Source: Pollenia angustigena
Lineage: Eukaryota > Arthropoda > Insecta > Diptera > Polleniidae
Direction of reading: 5' to 3'
Assembly (NCBI GenBank): GCA_930367215.1
Contig: OV884060.1
Coordinates: 97,736,151 to 97,800,150, forward strand
Length of the DNA: 64,000 nt
In this document: piece by piece, positions 54,377 to 64,000 of the stretch
Numbering within the stretch: the first letter of the stretch is position 1
How the letters are laid out: every line of letters starts with the position of its first letter
Made by a program: the position numbers and the translations under genes
Notes under the pieces: model-generated
Told to the model about the DNA's origin: nothing
Seen by the model: the letters and a program-made list of their open reading frames with translations, nothing else
Database searches by the model: none

Positions 54377-55206
54377 TTAATAAGATTTTACATTTTTTAT
54401 TTTTCAAATTTATTCTCTGATCTAAATTTCGGTTATGTATTTTATAAATCTTTTTTGTAATAGTCCTATTTCTGAAATTTTTAGGAAGGACTTTATACAC
54501 TACCAGACTATTATATTGTATCTTCTTGTTACATTTTACCTTTTATTTTTATTTTTTTTATTGATTTATTTGATTAAATCTATGGATATGAATCCTTACA
54601 GACTAGTTACTATATATTACAAAGTTTTATATAAAGGTATTATTAGCGAAAAAATTTTGTTAAGACATATTAAGTATTTAAAAACACGATAATATTGCGT
54701 TTAATTACATTTATATTAATTGAAAAATCGATTAAGCTATACAATTCATTGAAATTTTTGCATATTCTCCTCAAAGGATCAGCATCAGCATAATTTGTTT
54801 GCACAACAGGAAGGTGCAGAGGTATTAGGTGTCGGGTAAAACGTCGTGGAATATTAAAATTTATGTTACGAAGAAGGAAGTCAGAGAGGACATCGCCATT
54901 TATCAAATTAACTAGAAATGCCACATTTAGCATTGTCCTTCGACTTTTTAAAGTAGGAAGTTTAATTATTGATAGCCTCGCAGTATACGAAGGAAGATTC
55001 CCAGCATAACGACCAAATGAGCTCCTTAGGCAGAATAAGAGAAACTGCTTTTGAACAGATTCAATTCGGTCTATGTGCATGTAAACTTCAGGATCCCAGA
55101 CAATAGACCCATACTCCAAAATTGGCCTTACAAGGGATGTGTATAGTTGTTTCGTTACATTAGGATCTGTAAACTCTTTAGACCATCGTTTTATATAAGC
55201 AAGCAC
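54377..55206 (-). mobile_element. 5'-truncated LINE (CR1/L2-like wording), minus strand
   Basis: It carries the C-terminal part of an RT (55206-54670) and a ~290-base 3' untranslated region ending in AAATAAAAAATGTAA on the minus strand. The last ~125 bases reappear inverted at 55340-55465. Confidence 0.7.
54670..55206 (-). pseudogene. LINE reverse transcriptase C-terminus, 178 codons
   Basis: The frame is open and contains LYTSLVRPILEYGSIVWDPE, HIDRIESVQKQFLLFCLRSS, LPSYTARLSIIKLPTLKSRR and FLVNLINGDVLSDFLL. It is the segment after the RT thumb, common in LINEs of flies, where Y-x-x-L-V-R-P-I-L-E-Y-x-S-x-V-W is followed by I-E-x-V-Q-K-x-F. Catalytic blocks are missing because of the 5' truncation. 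There are no lesions within what remains, so the copy is not very old. Clade assignment is uncertain. Confidence 0.75.
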
Positions 55207-55339
55207 ACCTTATATATCCTTCGGATAGCAATGAAGTATATTGTATGTACAGAAAAATTTACAATCATTAGACACCAGCAGAATGTAATGCATTTTCTGG
55301 CCCGCTACGGCCTTCGTCAGCATTCTTTATGTCACGCTG

Positions 55340-55465
55340 GATAGTGATATAGTGTATAAAGTCATTCCTAAAAATTTAAGGAATAGGACTATTACAATAA
55401 AGCTTTATAAAATACATAACCGAAAGTTTGATCAGAGAATAAATTCAAAAAATAAAAAATGTTGA
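55340..55465 (+). repeat. inverted copy of the LINE 3' untranslated region
   Basis: AGTGTATAAAGTCATTCCTA, GGAATAGGACTATTACAATA and ATACATAACCGAAAGTTTGA are the inverse of 54377-54500 with small differences. The two copies face away from each other with the RT fragment between them. Confidence 0.75.
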
Positions 55466-56134
55466 ATATAATAAAGTAACTTATGAAATGAAATAATTCC
55501 CAGTTTCTATTTGTTAAATTTGTTGAGTTAAATACATTCAATTTATAAAGTATCACTATGCTTAGGCCAGATCATCAGGAAACTTCATCCAAAGATTTTT
55601 GAAAAGCTAAAGATATTATTCAAATAAAACTGTTAAGCGAATAGGAATTATAAACACTCAAAAGTCTTACCCGTAATAACATCCAAGCTTTAACAAAACA
55701 CCAACAACAAACAGTGAGTTTATCTTTTATTACAATCCCGACTACATTTGGTTGATTTTTTGTCAATTCTTACTAACATTTTTTTTTTTTTTTTTTTTTG
55801 AGTTTTTATCTTGTTTATACATTCTGTTTTGTGATTATTGGTTTATTCGTTATTTATCTTTGTATTGATTTGTAGCTCTAACTTGATGTTTTGTAGCGAA
55901 ATATTTTAAAATAAAAATATGATATTATGATACAAATCCGAACCTTGAATTCGAGTGCTTATTGCTTTTATGTCAAAATAAGAATATAAAAATCTTTTGC
56001 AAATTGGCAAAGTAATAATTTTTTTATGCAAAGTTTATTGGCATAGAATGTCTGGGTAAAAATCTTAAGGAAGAAGTACATAACACGCGTTATTTCGTCG
56101 ACGTGTGTCGTGCGTTTAAATACTTAAGCGCACG
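55466..56134. other. no gene; poly-T run and AT-rich sequence
   Basis: 55779-55799 is a T run. 56090-56134 contains ACACGCGTTATTTCGTCGAC and TGTGTCGTGCG, GC-richer words that continue after the foldback element at 57090. Confidence 0.35.
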
Positions 56135-57089
56135 AAGGGCTCCGTGCAATAACTCCCAGGTGCAATAAGTCCTAAGAAAAAAATGAAATTAGACCCAAAA
56201 ATTTTTCATACAAATGTGGGAGTAATTTCATTATGAAATAGCTGCCAGCCCTCTCGGTTTTATTTCATTTTTTTGGAAGTTATTTCATTTTTTGCCTGGG
56301 AGTTATTTCACAATGAAATAAAATCCAACTGAAATAAGTCCCCGAAAAAATAAACGTGGGAGTTATTTCATTTTATTTTGAGCTTCGGTGTTATTTCATT
56401 TGCTGTGGGAGTTATTTCATTTTTTGTGGGAGTTTTTTAATTTTCAATTATTTGCAATTTCTTAAAATTGTTTGAAATTTTAAACCGTATTTATAACGGG
56501 ATATTTCCAACTATTTGAATACAATGACTTAAGTTTATCAAAGAAGAAAATTTTGCTAATTGCAATTGCAGTGACTTATGGTTACCGGCTATGCAGTGAA
56601 GCTTTAGTTAGCTAAGCCGGTGTTTGTTATACCATAGAGGAGGTAATCCTTGTACCCGGCGTGCTTAAACTGCAGGCAGTTGCCATTGCAGGAGGTCAGG
56701 ATATAATAAAATGCCCCATTTGTTGTCAAAATGTCGAGGACTCAATGTTAGTTTTTTGGTAACCTGATATGTAAATATTCAAGTAAAACGAATACATATA
56801 TAATAAATTTCTTTGGAAGTTGTTTCATTTTTTTAGGGTCTTATTTCATTTCTTTTCGATGGAATGTTTTTGGAAGTTATTTCATTAATGTCTTTAGGAG
56901 TTATTTCATTATGAAATAACTCCCAAAAGTTGGGGTTTGTTTCATTTAAGACTTGGAAATTATTTCATTTTTTTTTTTTGATTTATTTCTTTTTTCCAGT
57001 TTGGGACTTATTTCATTTATTTTGGGACTTAATTCATTGGGAGTTATTGCACTGGGACTTACTGCACCTAGGAGTTATTGCACGGAGCC
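56135..57089. mobile_element. foldback-like element of GGGAGTTATTTCATT repeats
   Basis: The left end GGGCTCCGTGCAATAACTCC and the right end (inverse, TTGCACGGAGCC) are TIRs. AACTCCCAGGTGCAATAAGT and its inverse continue inward. Both arms are arrays of GGGAGTTATTTCATT/ATGAAATAACTCCC units in changing orientation. GCACG follows the right end and precedes the left end, a possible 5-6-bp TSD. The centre (56570-56710) is GC-richer and unrelated to the arms. Confidence 0.7.
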
Positions 57090-57094
57090 GCACG

Positions 57095-58325
57095 TCAGCT
57101 GTTTTTTATGCATATTTACATTGAGAACGGATTCGAAAATATATCAAGATTTTTGTTGTTGTTTTTTGTTTGGCTTAAGGTCATTGTTTTTTTTTAGGTG
57201 ACCTGCTTTATTTATATGTATTGTATGTTGTTTAATCTCTTCAATAAGTTTTTCGTCAATGCTGCACAAATTTGTCAAATTATTCTGTTTTATTGTCAGC
57301 TGATTACTTGTCAAAAATATACAATGCGTTACAAAGTTCAAAGTTAACCAACTTTTTGGCGCAAAGGCGTCAAAATATTTTGCATTTAACTTGTTCTTTG
57401 AAAAAAAAAATAGTTTAACTTTTTTGACATAAATCTACAGAGCGCGCGCGCACTAACGCGTGCTATGTACCTCTACATTAAAAAGGCGCGTAGATACTGA
57501 ACTTTAATAGATTTGCTGCCTAAATAAATTATTCAACGTACACTTAACTATTTTTAATGAACATTTTTAAACATATTATGGTCAGGAAGCAACATCCATA
57601 TTATGGTTTCCTCCAAAAATTTTACGGCTAATTATAACATAAATGTTTAGCACTTATAAAAGCACGAACGGTTTTCATTTGTGGCTGTTTTTTGATGGGT
57701 GATTTGTTTTACCATAATTTGGTTGAATTTACTACAATACGAATAAAATGTTTCATTAAACACAGTTTGACATGACCTACGTGAATAAATTAAGCGAAGC
57801 AACTAAGAAACATAGTTATTCGAGCGTTTAAAAAACTTTTTATAAATCTTAAATATTTTTTATGAATAAGGGGGTAACAAATTATATTTAATTGTTGTAA
57901 GATTAAGTTCAAATTTTTTATCAAAGTAATAAAAGATTTCACTGTTTCCATGAAGCAGTGGAAAGTGTGCTTTAAACAATTCTCTTCTTGTATTTAGCAC
58001 CATATTTACAAATTTAAATGTAGTAACTATTTTTGCTGCTTCCAAATCTAAAATTTATTTGGTGGGTATTATAGCAGCATTTATCATATTTTTTGACCAA
58101 CATTTTCCAATATTTTTCTTAACCAAATTGTCTAATGTCTAAATAAATTTTTTTATGGCTAGATAAGAAAAAATGGTTAAAAAAATGATTAATTTGGCAG
58201 AGCTGACCGATATACATACATATTACATAATATAAAAGAAAACTATGCAGTTTTTTCCCCTTACTCTCATGTACGTCCTTAAAAATCACTACATAAAAAT
58301 ATTTGAATTAAATCGACTAACATGT
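57095..58325. other. no supported gene
   Basis: 57430-57490 has GCGCGCGCGCACTAACGCGT. Near 57861 a TTTTTTATGAATAAGGGGG end of the small MITE family may be present. A 61-codon minus-strand frame at 57860-58045 has no known motif. Confidence 0.3.
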
Positions 58326-58333
58326 ATTGTTTG

Positions 58334-60012
58334 CAGTGTTAGGCAAAATACATGGTTTGCGGTATTTAAATACAAAATACTTGCTGGTCATGTATTAAAA
58401 ATACAAAATCAGCGTTGCCAGAAGAATTGGAAGGAAAATCTTCATTTGACGAAAAAAAAATCTTATTTTGAAGAGAAAAATCTTAAAATTTTTATAACAA
58501 GGGCAAAAAAGTAAAAATTATTAATTTTTTAAAAGAAAATACTTCTTATTATGGAAACTGTTTAAATTGAAATATGTTATTAACAAAACAAATGTTTCCT
58601 TTCATTAATATCAGATTTTTGAATGTAGCATCTGACAAACAGTTTCTTGTTGGAGAATAAATAAAACCTGCTGAAGAAAATAATCTTTCTACAGGTCCTG
58701 AGAAGCACAAACTTGTCTTAAATTCTATGATAACTCTTTTCATATTTGGATAGCTGTCCAGAGTGATAATGTCTTTGCTCTTGTCACTGACGAAACTGAC
58801 AAATTCCAACTCCAAATTTGATGTCCTAGATTCACCATCATCCCTATCTACGAAAACAACAAAATCATCGTCTCCTTTACTGGTGCTTCTACTTCTGATA
58901 TTACAGGTGACTCCTCCAGAGTATAAATTGCAAGATTTTGGATTCTATGCCTTTCTTCTGTCGTTATGTTTTCTGGCAGCCAACTTCAGACGATGGGTAC
59001 ACATATGTGTACCTTAACTTATTACAAGTTTTAAAGAGTAGCGACATCGTGTGACCAATAGAAACAGTTTTATTACTTGTTTTAAGCTACTGCGCTTCAA
59101 AAACATATCAAAAGATGGCAGGATTTAGAAGTTTAAGCCATTATTTTTACATTTGAATTTAACAGTTTGAAAAATCCATACTGTTGGGATATTTTTCCTC
59201 AATAACTCTTAGACCTGAAGTACACATATGTGCACCTCTTTTTCTACCCCTTTAAATAAAAAAATTAAAAAAATAATAAAAACCGAAATTAAAATTACAC
59301 TTCATAAGATAAAACAAATAGTTCATAAGCTATTTACTTAATCGGTTCAGTTCAGATCTTAGGAAATTAAGAATTTACGTTGAAATTTTTCATATTTTAA
59401 GACCTGAGGTACACACATGTGCGCCCTTAATTTCTAAGAATTCAAATAAAAATTTTTTTTTTTAAATATACAGTTGTCTTATTTGCTTCCCAACAGGTGT
59501 AAATAATATAAAAGATATGTAAGAATTCAATGGGTTAATGCTATGGTCTTAAGAGGTTAAAGCCAGTATTATAGCAGGATGCCAAAATAGCTCTATTTAT
59601 TTCCGGTGATAGTTTAAAAAACTAATCGAATCTTTTTTCCAAGCTCTGTTTTAGTCATGGTATAATAAGACTTAAATGTCCTAAATTGTTTCCATTCAAC
59701 CGACTTAACCTTGTTCTAACAGACATTTAAGTCAGTAAAAGTTTTTCGTAATAAAAGTTGTTACCCTGAAGGTAATCTAAAGCAGTGGCAATAGGTTTCA
59801 AAACTACAATGAATTCGTCTAAATATTCGAGTTCCAAAATAATTCATTTAAACTATGTTTTTAAAATACAAAATACTCCCATTTTTGATGCATTTAAAAT
59901 ACAAAATACAAACAATTTGCACGTCATGTATTTAAAATACAAATACAAAATACGTATTTGTATTTTAAATACGTATTTCAAATACATGTATTTCAAATAC
60001 TGCCCAGCCCTG
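58334..60012 (-). mobile_element. hAT element with transposase C-terminus, 7/8 TSD
   Basis: The left end is CAGTGTTAGGCAAAATAC and the right end, reverse-complemented, is CAGGGCTGGGCAGTATTTGA. ATTGTTTG (58326-58333) and ATTGTATG (60013-60020) form the flanks. TATTTAAAATACAAAATAC words fill both subterminal regions. The relic of a hAT transposase lies on the minus strand. Confidence 0.75.
58549..58900 (-). pseudogene. hAT transposase dimerisation-domain fragment
   Basis: The minus frame is open from about 58900. It contains GDDDFVVFVDRDDGESRTSN, then LDSYPNMKRVIIEFKTSLCF, SGPVERLFSSAGFIYSPTRN and CLSDATFKNLILMKGN before a stop region. This is the hAT C-terminal dimerisation domain (Dimer_Tnp_hAT), normally P-S-S-A-P-V-E-R-x-F-S-x-x-G-x-I-x-x-x-x-R-N-x-L-S-x-x-x-x-x-x-L-x-x-L-K-x-N. 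The fit is close and without lesions over ~75 codons. The N-terminal and catalytic parts are not found in the element, so it is a deletion derivative. Confidence 0.8.
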
Positions 60013-60020
60013 ATTGTATG

Positions 60021-60480
60021 TTCGTATTTCACCATAATATTGTTACAAAAATTTGTATGTGATTAAAACAATCCGTAGCCTTTATTGACAAAAAAGAAAA
60101 ACAAAGACAATGTCAAGAAAGTAAAACAAAAATTAAAGAGAAGAAATTAAATAAAATTCCCATTGAAAATATGCATGTATATGCACATATGTGCATGTGT
60201 ACATTCCCCAATGCGTCCCAGCGGGAAAAAGAGGGTGTGCGGAGGCCTCCTAGAAGGCCTCTGTACCCCTTCTTTTGGATAAACAAGGCCTCGCTCCATT
60301 CCATACTCATATATTTTTTACACGCGTTGTCTGGGCTTTCCAGAGAGTGACTATCAAAAGGCCTTCGAAAAAAGGTTATCTTGAAGGGGTTTTAGAAAGG
60401 TATGTTAAAAGGCCTTTCAATTAATGGCTCTTAAAATGCCTTTCAGACCATTCTGCAAATGCCTTTGATTAAAGGTCATA
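60021..60480. other. no gene; AGGCCT-rich stretch
   Basis: 60230-60480 has seven AGGCCTT or GCCTTT words (AGGCCTCC, AAGGCCTCTG, AAAAGGCCTTCG and others). Its composition is less AT-rich than the neighbours. It may be unidentified 5' sequence of the following LINE. Confidence 0.3.
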
Positions 60481-60486
60481 TTAAAG

Positions 60487-60939
60487 AATTGTCCCGACAG
60501 TGAAATCGTTGTTGCTGGTGATTTTAATGTCCACAATTCTTTTTGGCTTCACCACTCGGGCCGTACAACTTACGAAGGCCAATATGTTGAGCTTTTTGCT
60601 GCGCACAACCACCTCGTGCAACTGGTGAATGAACCAACACATATTCCGTGTGTTGATGGGCACCAACACAATACCCTTGACCTCTTCCTCTCTTCGCACC
60701 CTCAAAAGTACGAAGTTGAGGTTCTAGCACCTCTCGGCAACTCGGATCATTGCACCATTTCCGCCTCTTTTCCGTTCTCCGAACTTCGGAACGTTTCACG
60801 ACGGGCTACGAAACGATCAATATTTGTTTACGGGAAAGCACGTTGGGCTGAGCTCAATGACTTTTTCGGCATTTCAATTGGAAACTCTGTTTCCTGGACA
60901 ATGACGTCAATGCCATGGCGAAAATGGTTGAAAATGTAA
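60487..60939 (+). pseudogene. LINE endonuclease C-terminal half
   Basis: The frame reads NCPDSEIVVAGDFNVHNSFW, then LHHSGRTTYEGQYVELFA, HNHLVQLVNEPTHIP, QHNTLDLFLSSHP and APLGNSDHCTISASF. G-D-F-N, the T-L-D-L block and the S-D-H motif are the second-half motifs of the APE-type endonuclease, which nicks target DNA. It lacks the first half. One frame shift near 60905 separates it from the RT frame, where the wording MTSMPWRKWLKM gives way to AMAKMVENV. Confidence 0.78.
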
Positions 60940-62335
60940 TAATGCTAGGAATGAAAATCTTCATTCCAGTTAAAAAAGCTTCGAATAAGCCTCGATCCAA
61001 ATCTTGGTTTAATCAGTCGTGCAAATCAGCAGTCAGATCCAGAGAGGAAGCATTCAGAAATTGGCGTGAAAATAAAAACGCTGATACTGAATTGCTACGC
61101 AAAATGGCAAGGTCTTCGTGTGCCAAAGTACTTAGACGGGAAAAAACTCTTCACGAGCAACGTCTTCGTGCTGAAGTTCTTGCTGCTCCCCGGGGTAGTA
61201 AAAGCTTCTGGTCGTTCGTTAAAAGAGTAAGAGTTAATGCTAGTTCTTCAATACCAACTCTTTTAAAGGATGGCCGATCATTCACGGACCCGGTTGATAA
61301 GGCTCATTGTTTTGCCGAATTGTTTGCTAATAATTCTTACCTACCAGCTAGCAATCAACCACTACCCGAACTCGAAAAAGTATCCGTTACTATGCCTAAA
61401 ATATTTTTTCGGGGTCGAGCTGTTAAAAGGGTTCTTGCGGATCTCGACATAAACAAGTCTCCTGGGCCGGATGGTATACCTGCACTGGTCTTGAAGCAGT
61501 GCTCTTCGACGCTAGCTCGTCCCTTAGCAAATCTTTTCAGCACTTTATACCGTGCCGCGGAATTTCCAGTCTGCTGGAAAGTTGCTAATGTAACGCCAAT
61601 TCCTAAAAAGGGAACCGCCAATAACCCTGAAAATTACCGCCCAATTGCAATTTGTTCGGCACTTTCCAAAGTTATGGAGAGTATGGTAAATTACCATCTT
61701 GTCAAATATTTAGAGTCAAACCACCTACTAAGCGACCGCCAGTATGGCTTTCGTAGAGGTCGCTCTACTGGAGACTTACTAGCTCTGTTATCGGAAAAAT
61801 GGTGCCGTTCCATTCACCATTTTGGCGAAAGTAAGGTAATTGCTTTAGATATTTCCAAGGCGTTTGACAGAGTCTGGCATGGTGCACTCTTGTCAAAACT
61901 TGCTGCATTTGGTGTCGGTGATAATTTCTCTCGATTTATATCGAATTTTCTCAGAGATCGCACTATACGAGTTGTTATAAATGGGGTTTCGTCAAACGAG
62001 TTCAAGATTCATTCAGGAGTACCGCAAGGCTCCGTGCTTTCTCCTACTCTTTTTCTTATCTTTCTAAATGGCCTCCTTTGTCAAACTTCCAACCCTATCT
62101 ACTCTTTTGCAGATGACAGCAACCTTTGCCATTCGTACTCATTTGAATGCAGACCAAGCGTATCCGATGTCGGTGCTATGAGGCAGAATATGAACGATAC
62201 GCTTGGCCGAGACCTTGACATAGTCTCGGAATGGGGTCGTGCGAATAGGGTCGATTTTAATGCCCGAAAAACCCAATGTTGCGTTCTGACGCATAAACGC
62301 GCGACAAACCGGGGTGCCTCATCTGTATATATGGG
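60487..62335 (+). mobile_element. LINE with endonuclease and RT, truncated at both ends
   Basis: It starts inside the endonuclease domain and ends inside the RT after the FADD region. The GC content is higher than in surrounding DNA. The 3' side stops abruptly at about 62335 in the frame after THKRATNRGASSVYMGG, without a tail. The wording of the RT (IALDISKAFDRVWH, SFADDSNLCHSYSF) differs from the jockey-type copies and is of a CR1/L2-like type. Confidence 0.7.
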
Positions 62336-62384
62336 TGGTATAATTCGGTTTGTGCTTTGTTGTGATACAGACGTGTATTTTTAA
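60915..62384 (+). pseudogene. LINE reverse transcriptase, ~470 residues, 3'-truncated
   Basis: The frame opens with a basic linker (KASNKPRSKSWFNQSCKSAV). It then has LADLDINKSPGPDGIPALVL, WKVANVTPIPKKG, NYRPIAICSALSKVMESMVN, QYGFRRGRSTGDLLALL, VIALDISKAFDRVWHGALLS, IHSGVPQGSVLSPTLFLIFL and IYSFADDSNLCHSYSF. All RT blocks up to FADD are present with catalytic aspartates. About 50 residues later similarity ends, and the last ~16 codons to TAA are foreign sequence. The thumb and 3' region are missing, so the protein is defective even though the frame is open for 489 codons. Confidence 0.82.
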
Positions 62385-62687
62385 CCCCGCATACGTTTTG
62401 AACTATTAATTAATCATATTTGATTTTGTAATATACGCAGCGAATGGACGCTTAAAAATAAATTATATATTTTGTTATTTAAATTATTTAACATAATAGT
62501 GAACAATTTAAACGATAAAATTAAATAAAGAAAAATAGTAAAAATATATACATACGTATGAATGTTCATACATGTGTATGCATACATACTCTCAACAAAA
62601 ACATTTTTTTTGTGTTGTTGTAAAAACAATAAATAATACAAATATTTAAAGCACAGCAAACGGTGAAAAACAAAAACAACTCTTTGC
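62385..62687. other. junction between two LINEs, possibly 5' untranslated region of the second
   Basis: AT-rich, with a TACATACGTATGAATG microsatellite near 62550. The ~100 bases before the ATG at 62688 could be the 5' untranslated region of the gag-pol LINE. I cannot mark its first base. Confidence 0.35.
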
Positions 62688-64000
62688 ATGAGTAAGAACA
62701 GTGAAACAACGCTAAGGCAAAATGAAAGTAATGTTTATGTGACTGTTCAGGCAAACGAAAATAATACTGAAATTAATAAAACAAAACAAAACAATATTAA
62801 CTATCTAACGGCTAAGCCTATTAATCGAACACGTTCCCTTTTACCTCGGTGTTCACAAAAACGGTGGATAGTGATACATTAAAAAATATTAATCTGTCTT
62901 TGGGGACAAGAGTTGTAGCGTCCGTAAGTATTACCGCGGCGGAAAAAATAATCTTAGCAAGAAATGATACCATAAACTCAAATACAGACGCAATGGAGAA
63001 CCCTTTAGTGAAAAATTGTCAAAAGCCTCAAATACAAGTTGGTATGGACAGGTATATAACAGTGCTTAAACGGGGTCGCAACCCTACCTCTTCAGCAGTT
63101 GCTTCGGCCTCAAAAGTAACATCTTTTGATAGAATAAATTCACAAAACCTTTTTGCAATTCTTGAGGACGAATCCCCAGAGGCACCAAACGTCATAAAAT
63201 CTTCTAAGCCACCCCCAATATATCTTAGGGAGCAAAGCTCAAGTGAGTTAATAAAGAGCGTGATCTCGGTAATAGGTGAAAATCCTTTTTACGTAGCGGC
63301 AATCAAGCGTGGTAATATAAACGAGACAAAAATACAGGTTAATCATGAGAATGATTTTCGCAAACTAACAAACCAATTCGAATCCCTTAAAAAAAGCTTT
63401 TATACATATCAGCTGAAGAGCAGCAAAGGCCTTCAGGTAGTGATCAAGGGCATAGACTCGTGCGTGGACCCTGAAGAAATTAAAACCTTTTTGGAAGAGA
63501 AAGGCTTTAAAATAAAAAACGTTACAAATATCAAAAATAGGGGAAAAAAATCCCCAACCACTATTTCGAGTGGAGCTTGAACCTGGCGACGTTAAGCTTA
63601 AAAAAAATGAAACGCATCCTATTTACAATTTAAAATATATTCTCTACAGAAGAATAACTATAGAGGAGCCGCACAAAAGAAATGGTCCCGTTCAATGTCT
63701 CAACTGCCAAGAATTTGGCCATACTAAGGCCTACTGCTATTTACCCCCTGTTTGCGTAGTAACTGGTGAATTACATGGTACAGTCCTGTGCGATAAGTCT
63801 AAAAATGACCCCAATGTAAAAAAAGGTAGCAACTGTGGCGGCAATCACACTGCCAATTATAGAGGATGTCCTGTATATACTATCGTCAAGCAGTCGGCTG
63901 GACCGAAAACTAATCCCCCTCAAATGCAGGTACAAATCAAGTAAATACTAATGACATTCAGGCTCCGCAGCCTAGTACTAACAGAACCTCTTATGCTAAC
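62688..64000 (+). pseudogene. LINE ORF1 (gag-like), copy 3, runs off the window end
   Basis: From ATG the frame gives MSKNSETTLRQNESNVYVTV. A shift near 62860 moves to the frame with SLGTRVVASVSITAAEK and FAILEDESPEAPN. QLKSSKGLQVVIKGIDSCVD is the PRE_C2HC region. A one-base change in the A run at 63543-63549 shifts the frame again before VELEPGDVKLKKNE. Knuckles follow: CLNCQEFGHTKAYC is intact, CVVTGELHGTVLC has Cys to Thr, and KKGSNCGGNHTANYRGC has Cys to Gly. The rest matches ORF1 at 44774-45250 closely (VYTIVKQS-GPKT). ORF2 would follow beyond the window. Confidence 0.8.

Noticed and set aside
54435..54692. 85-codon hydrophobic frame on the + strand
   Set aside because: Antisense to the LINE 3' untranslated region and T-rich.

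Overview
This window looks like nuclear DNA of a higher (brachyceran, probably muscoid) fly. It is AT-rich, has no bacterial gene layout, has long microsatellite tracts of the TACATATGTACA kind, and carries non-LTR retrotransposons, hAT, mariner, piggyBac, pogo/Tigger and Harbinger-like DNA elements, plus a dispersed repeat ending in a TATTCGGCTGTGCCGAAT hairpin that I associate with fly genomes. The species assignment is inference. I found no convincing host gene, RNA gene or CRISPR array. The window reads as an intergenic, intronic or heterochromatic tract built almost entirely of nested transposable elements (TEs).

Layout. 0-8 kb: mariner and LINE-gag relics, a deleted pogo/Tigger element, a hAT with exact 8-bp target-site duplications (TSDs), small MITEs and a large foldback hairpin. 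8-19 kb: relics of a poorly described transposase-like family, four hAT-like elements, a piggyBac relic and a dispersed repeat. 19.9-22.9 kb: the best-preserved coding element, a 3-kb transposon with roughly 0.5-kb terminal inverted repeats (TIRs) around a gene of three exons, 559 codons and no disruptions. 23.3-28.4 kb: an unidentified open frame cut by a Harbinger-like MITE and two hATs, then a dispersed repeat with an internal tandem array and a LINE relic. 29-33 kb: two copies of one MITE flank a dispersed repeat that holds a hAT, which in turn holds a mariner. 33.5-34.8 kb: a LINE with a perfect 17-bp TSD inside a small MITE whose empty copy lies at 45.3 kb. 37.4-40.6 kb: three DNA elements nested in each other. 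42-55 kb: two related gag-pol LINEs on the minus strand, a LINE relic with RNase H, and another LINE tail. 56-60 kb: a foldback element and a hAT. 60.5-64 kb: a LINE with endonuclease and RT, then the 5' half of a gag-pol LINE that runs off the window end.

How the parts relate. Elements sit inside elements, so the insertion order can be read from the TSDs. Most coding sequences carry stops, frameshifts or truncations. The exception is the spliced gene at 20.4-22.2 kb, which is intact although the TIRs around it differ visibly from each other. That contrast makes it the main candidate for either a competent transposon or a retained gene. The two gag-pol LINEs keep a 4-nt ATGA overlap between ORF1 and ORF2, which points to termination-coupled translation.
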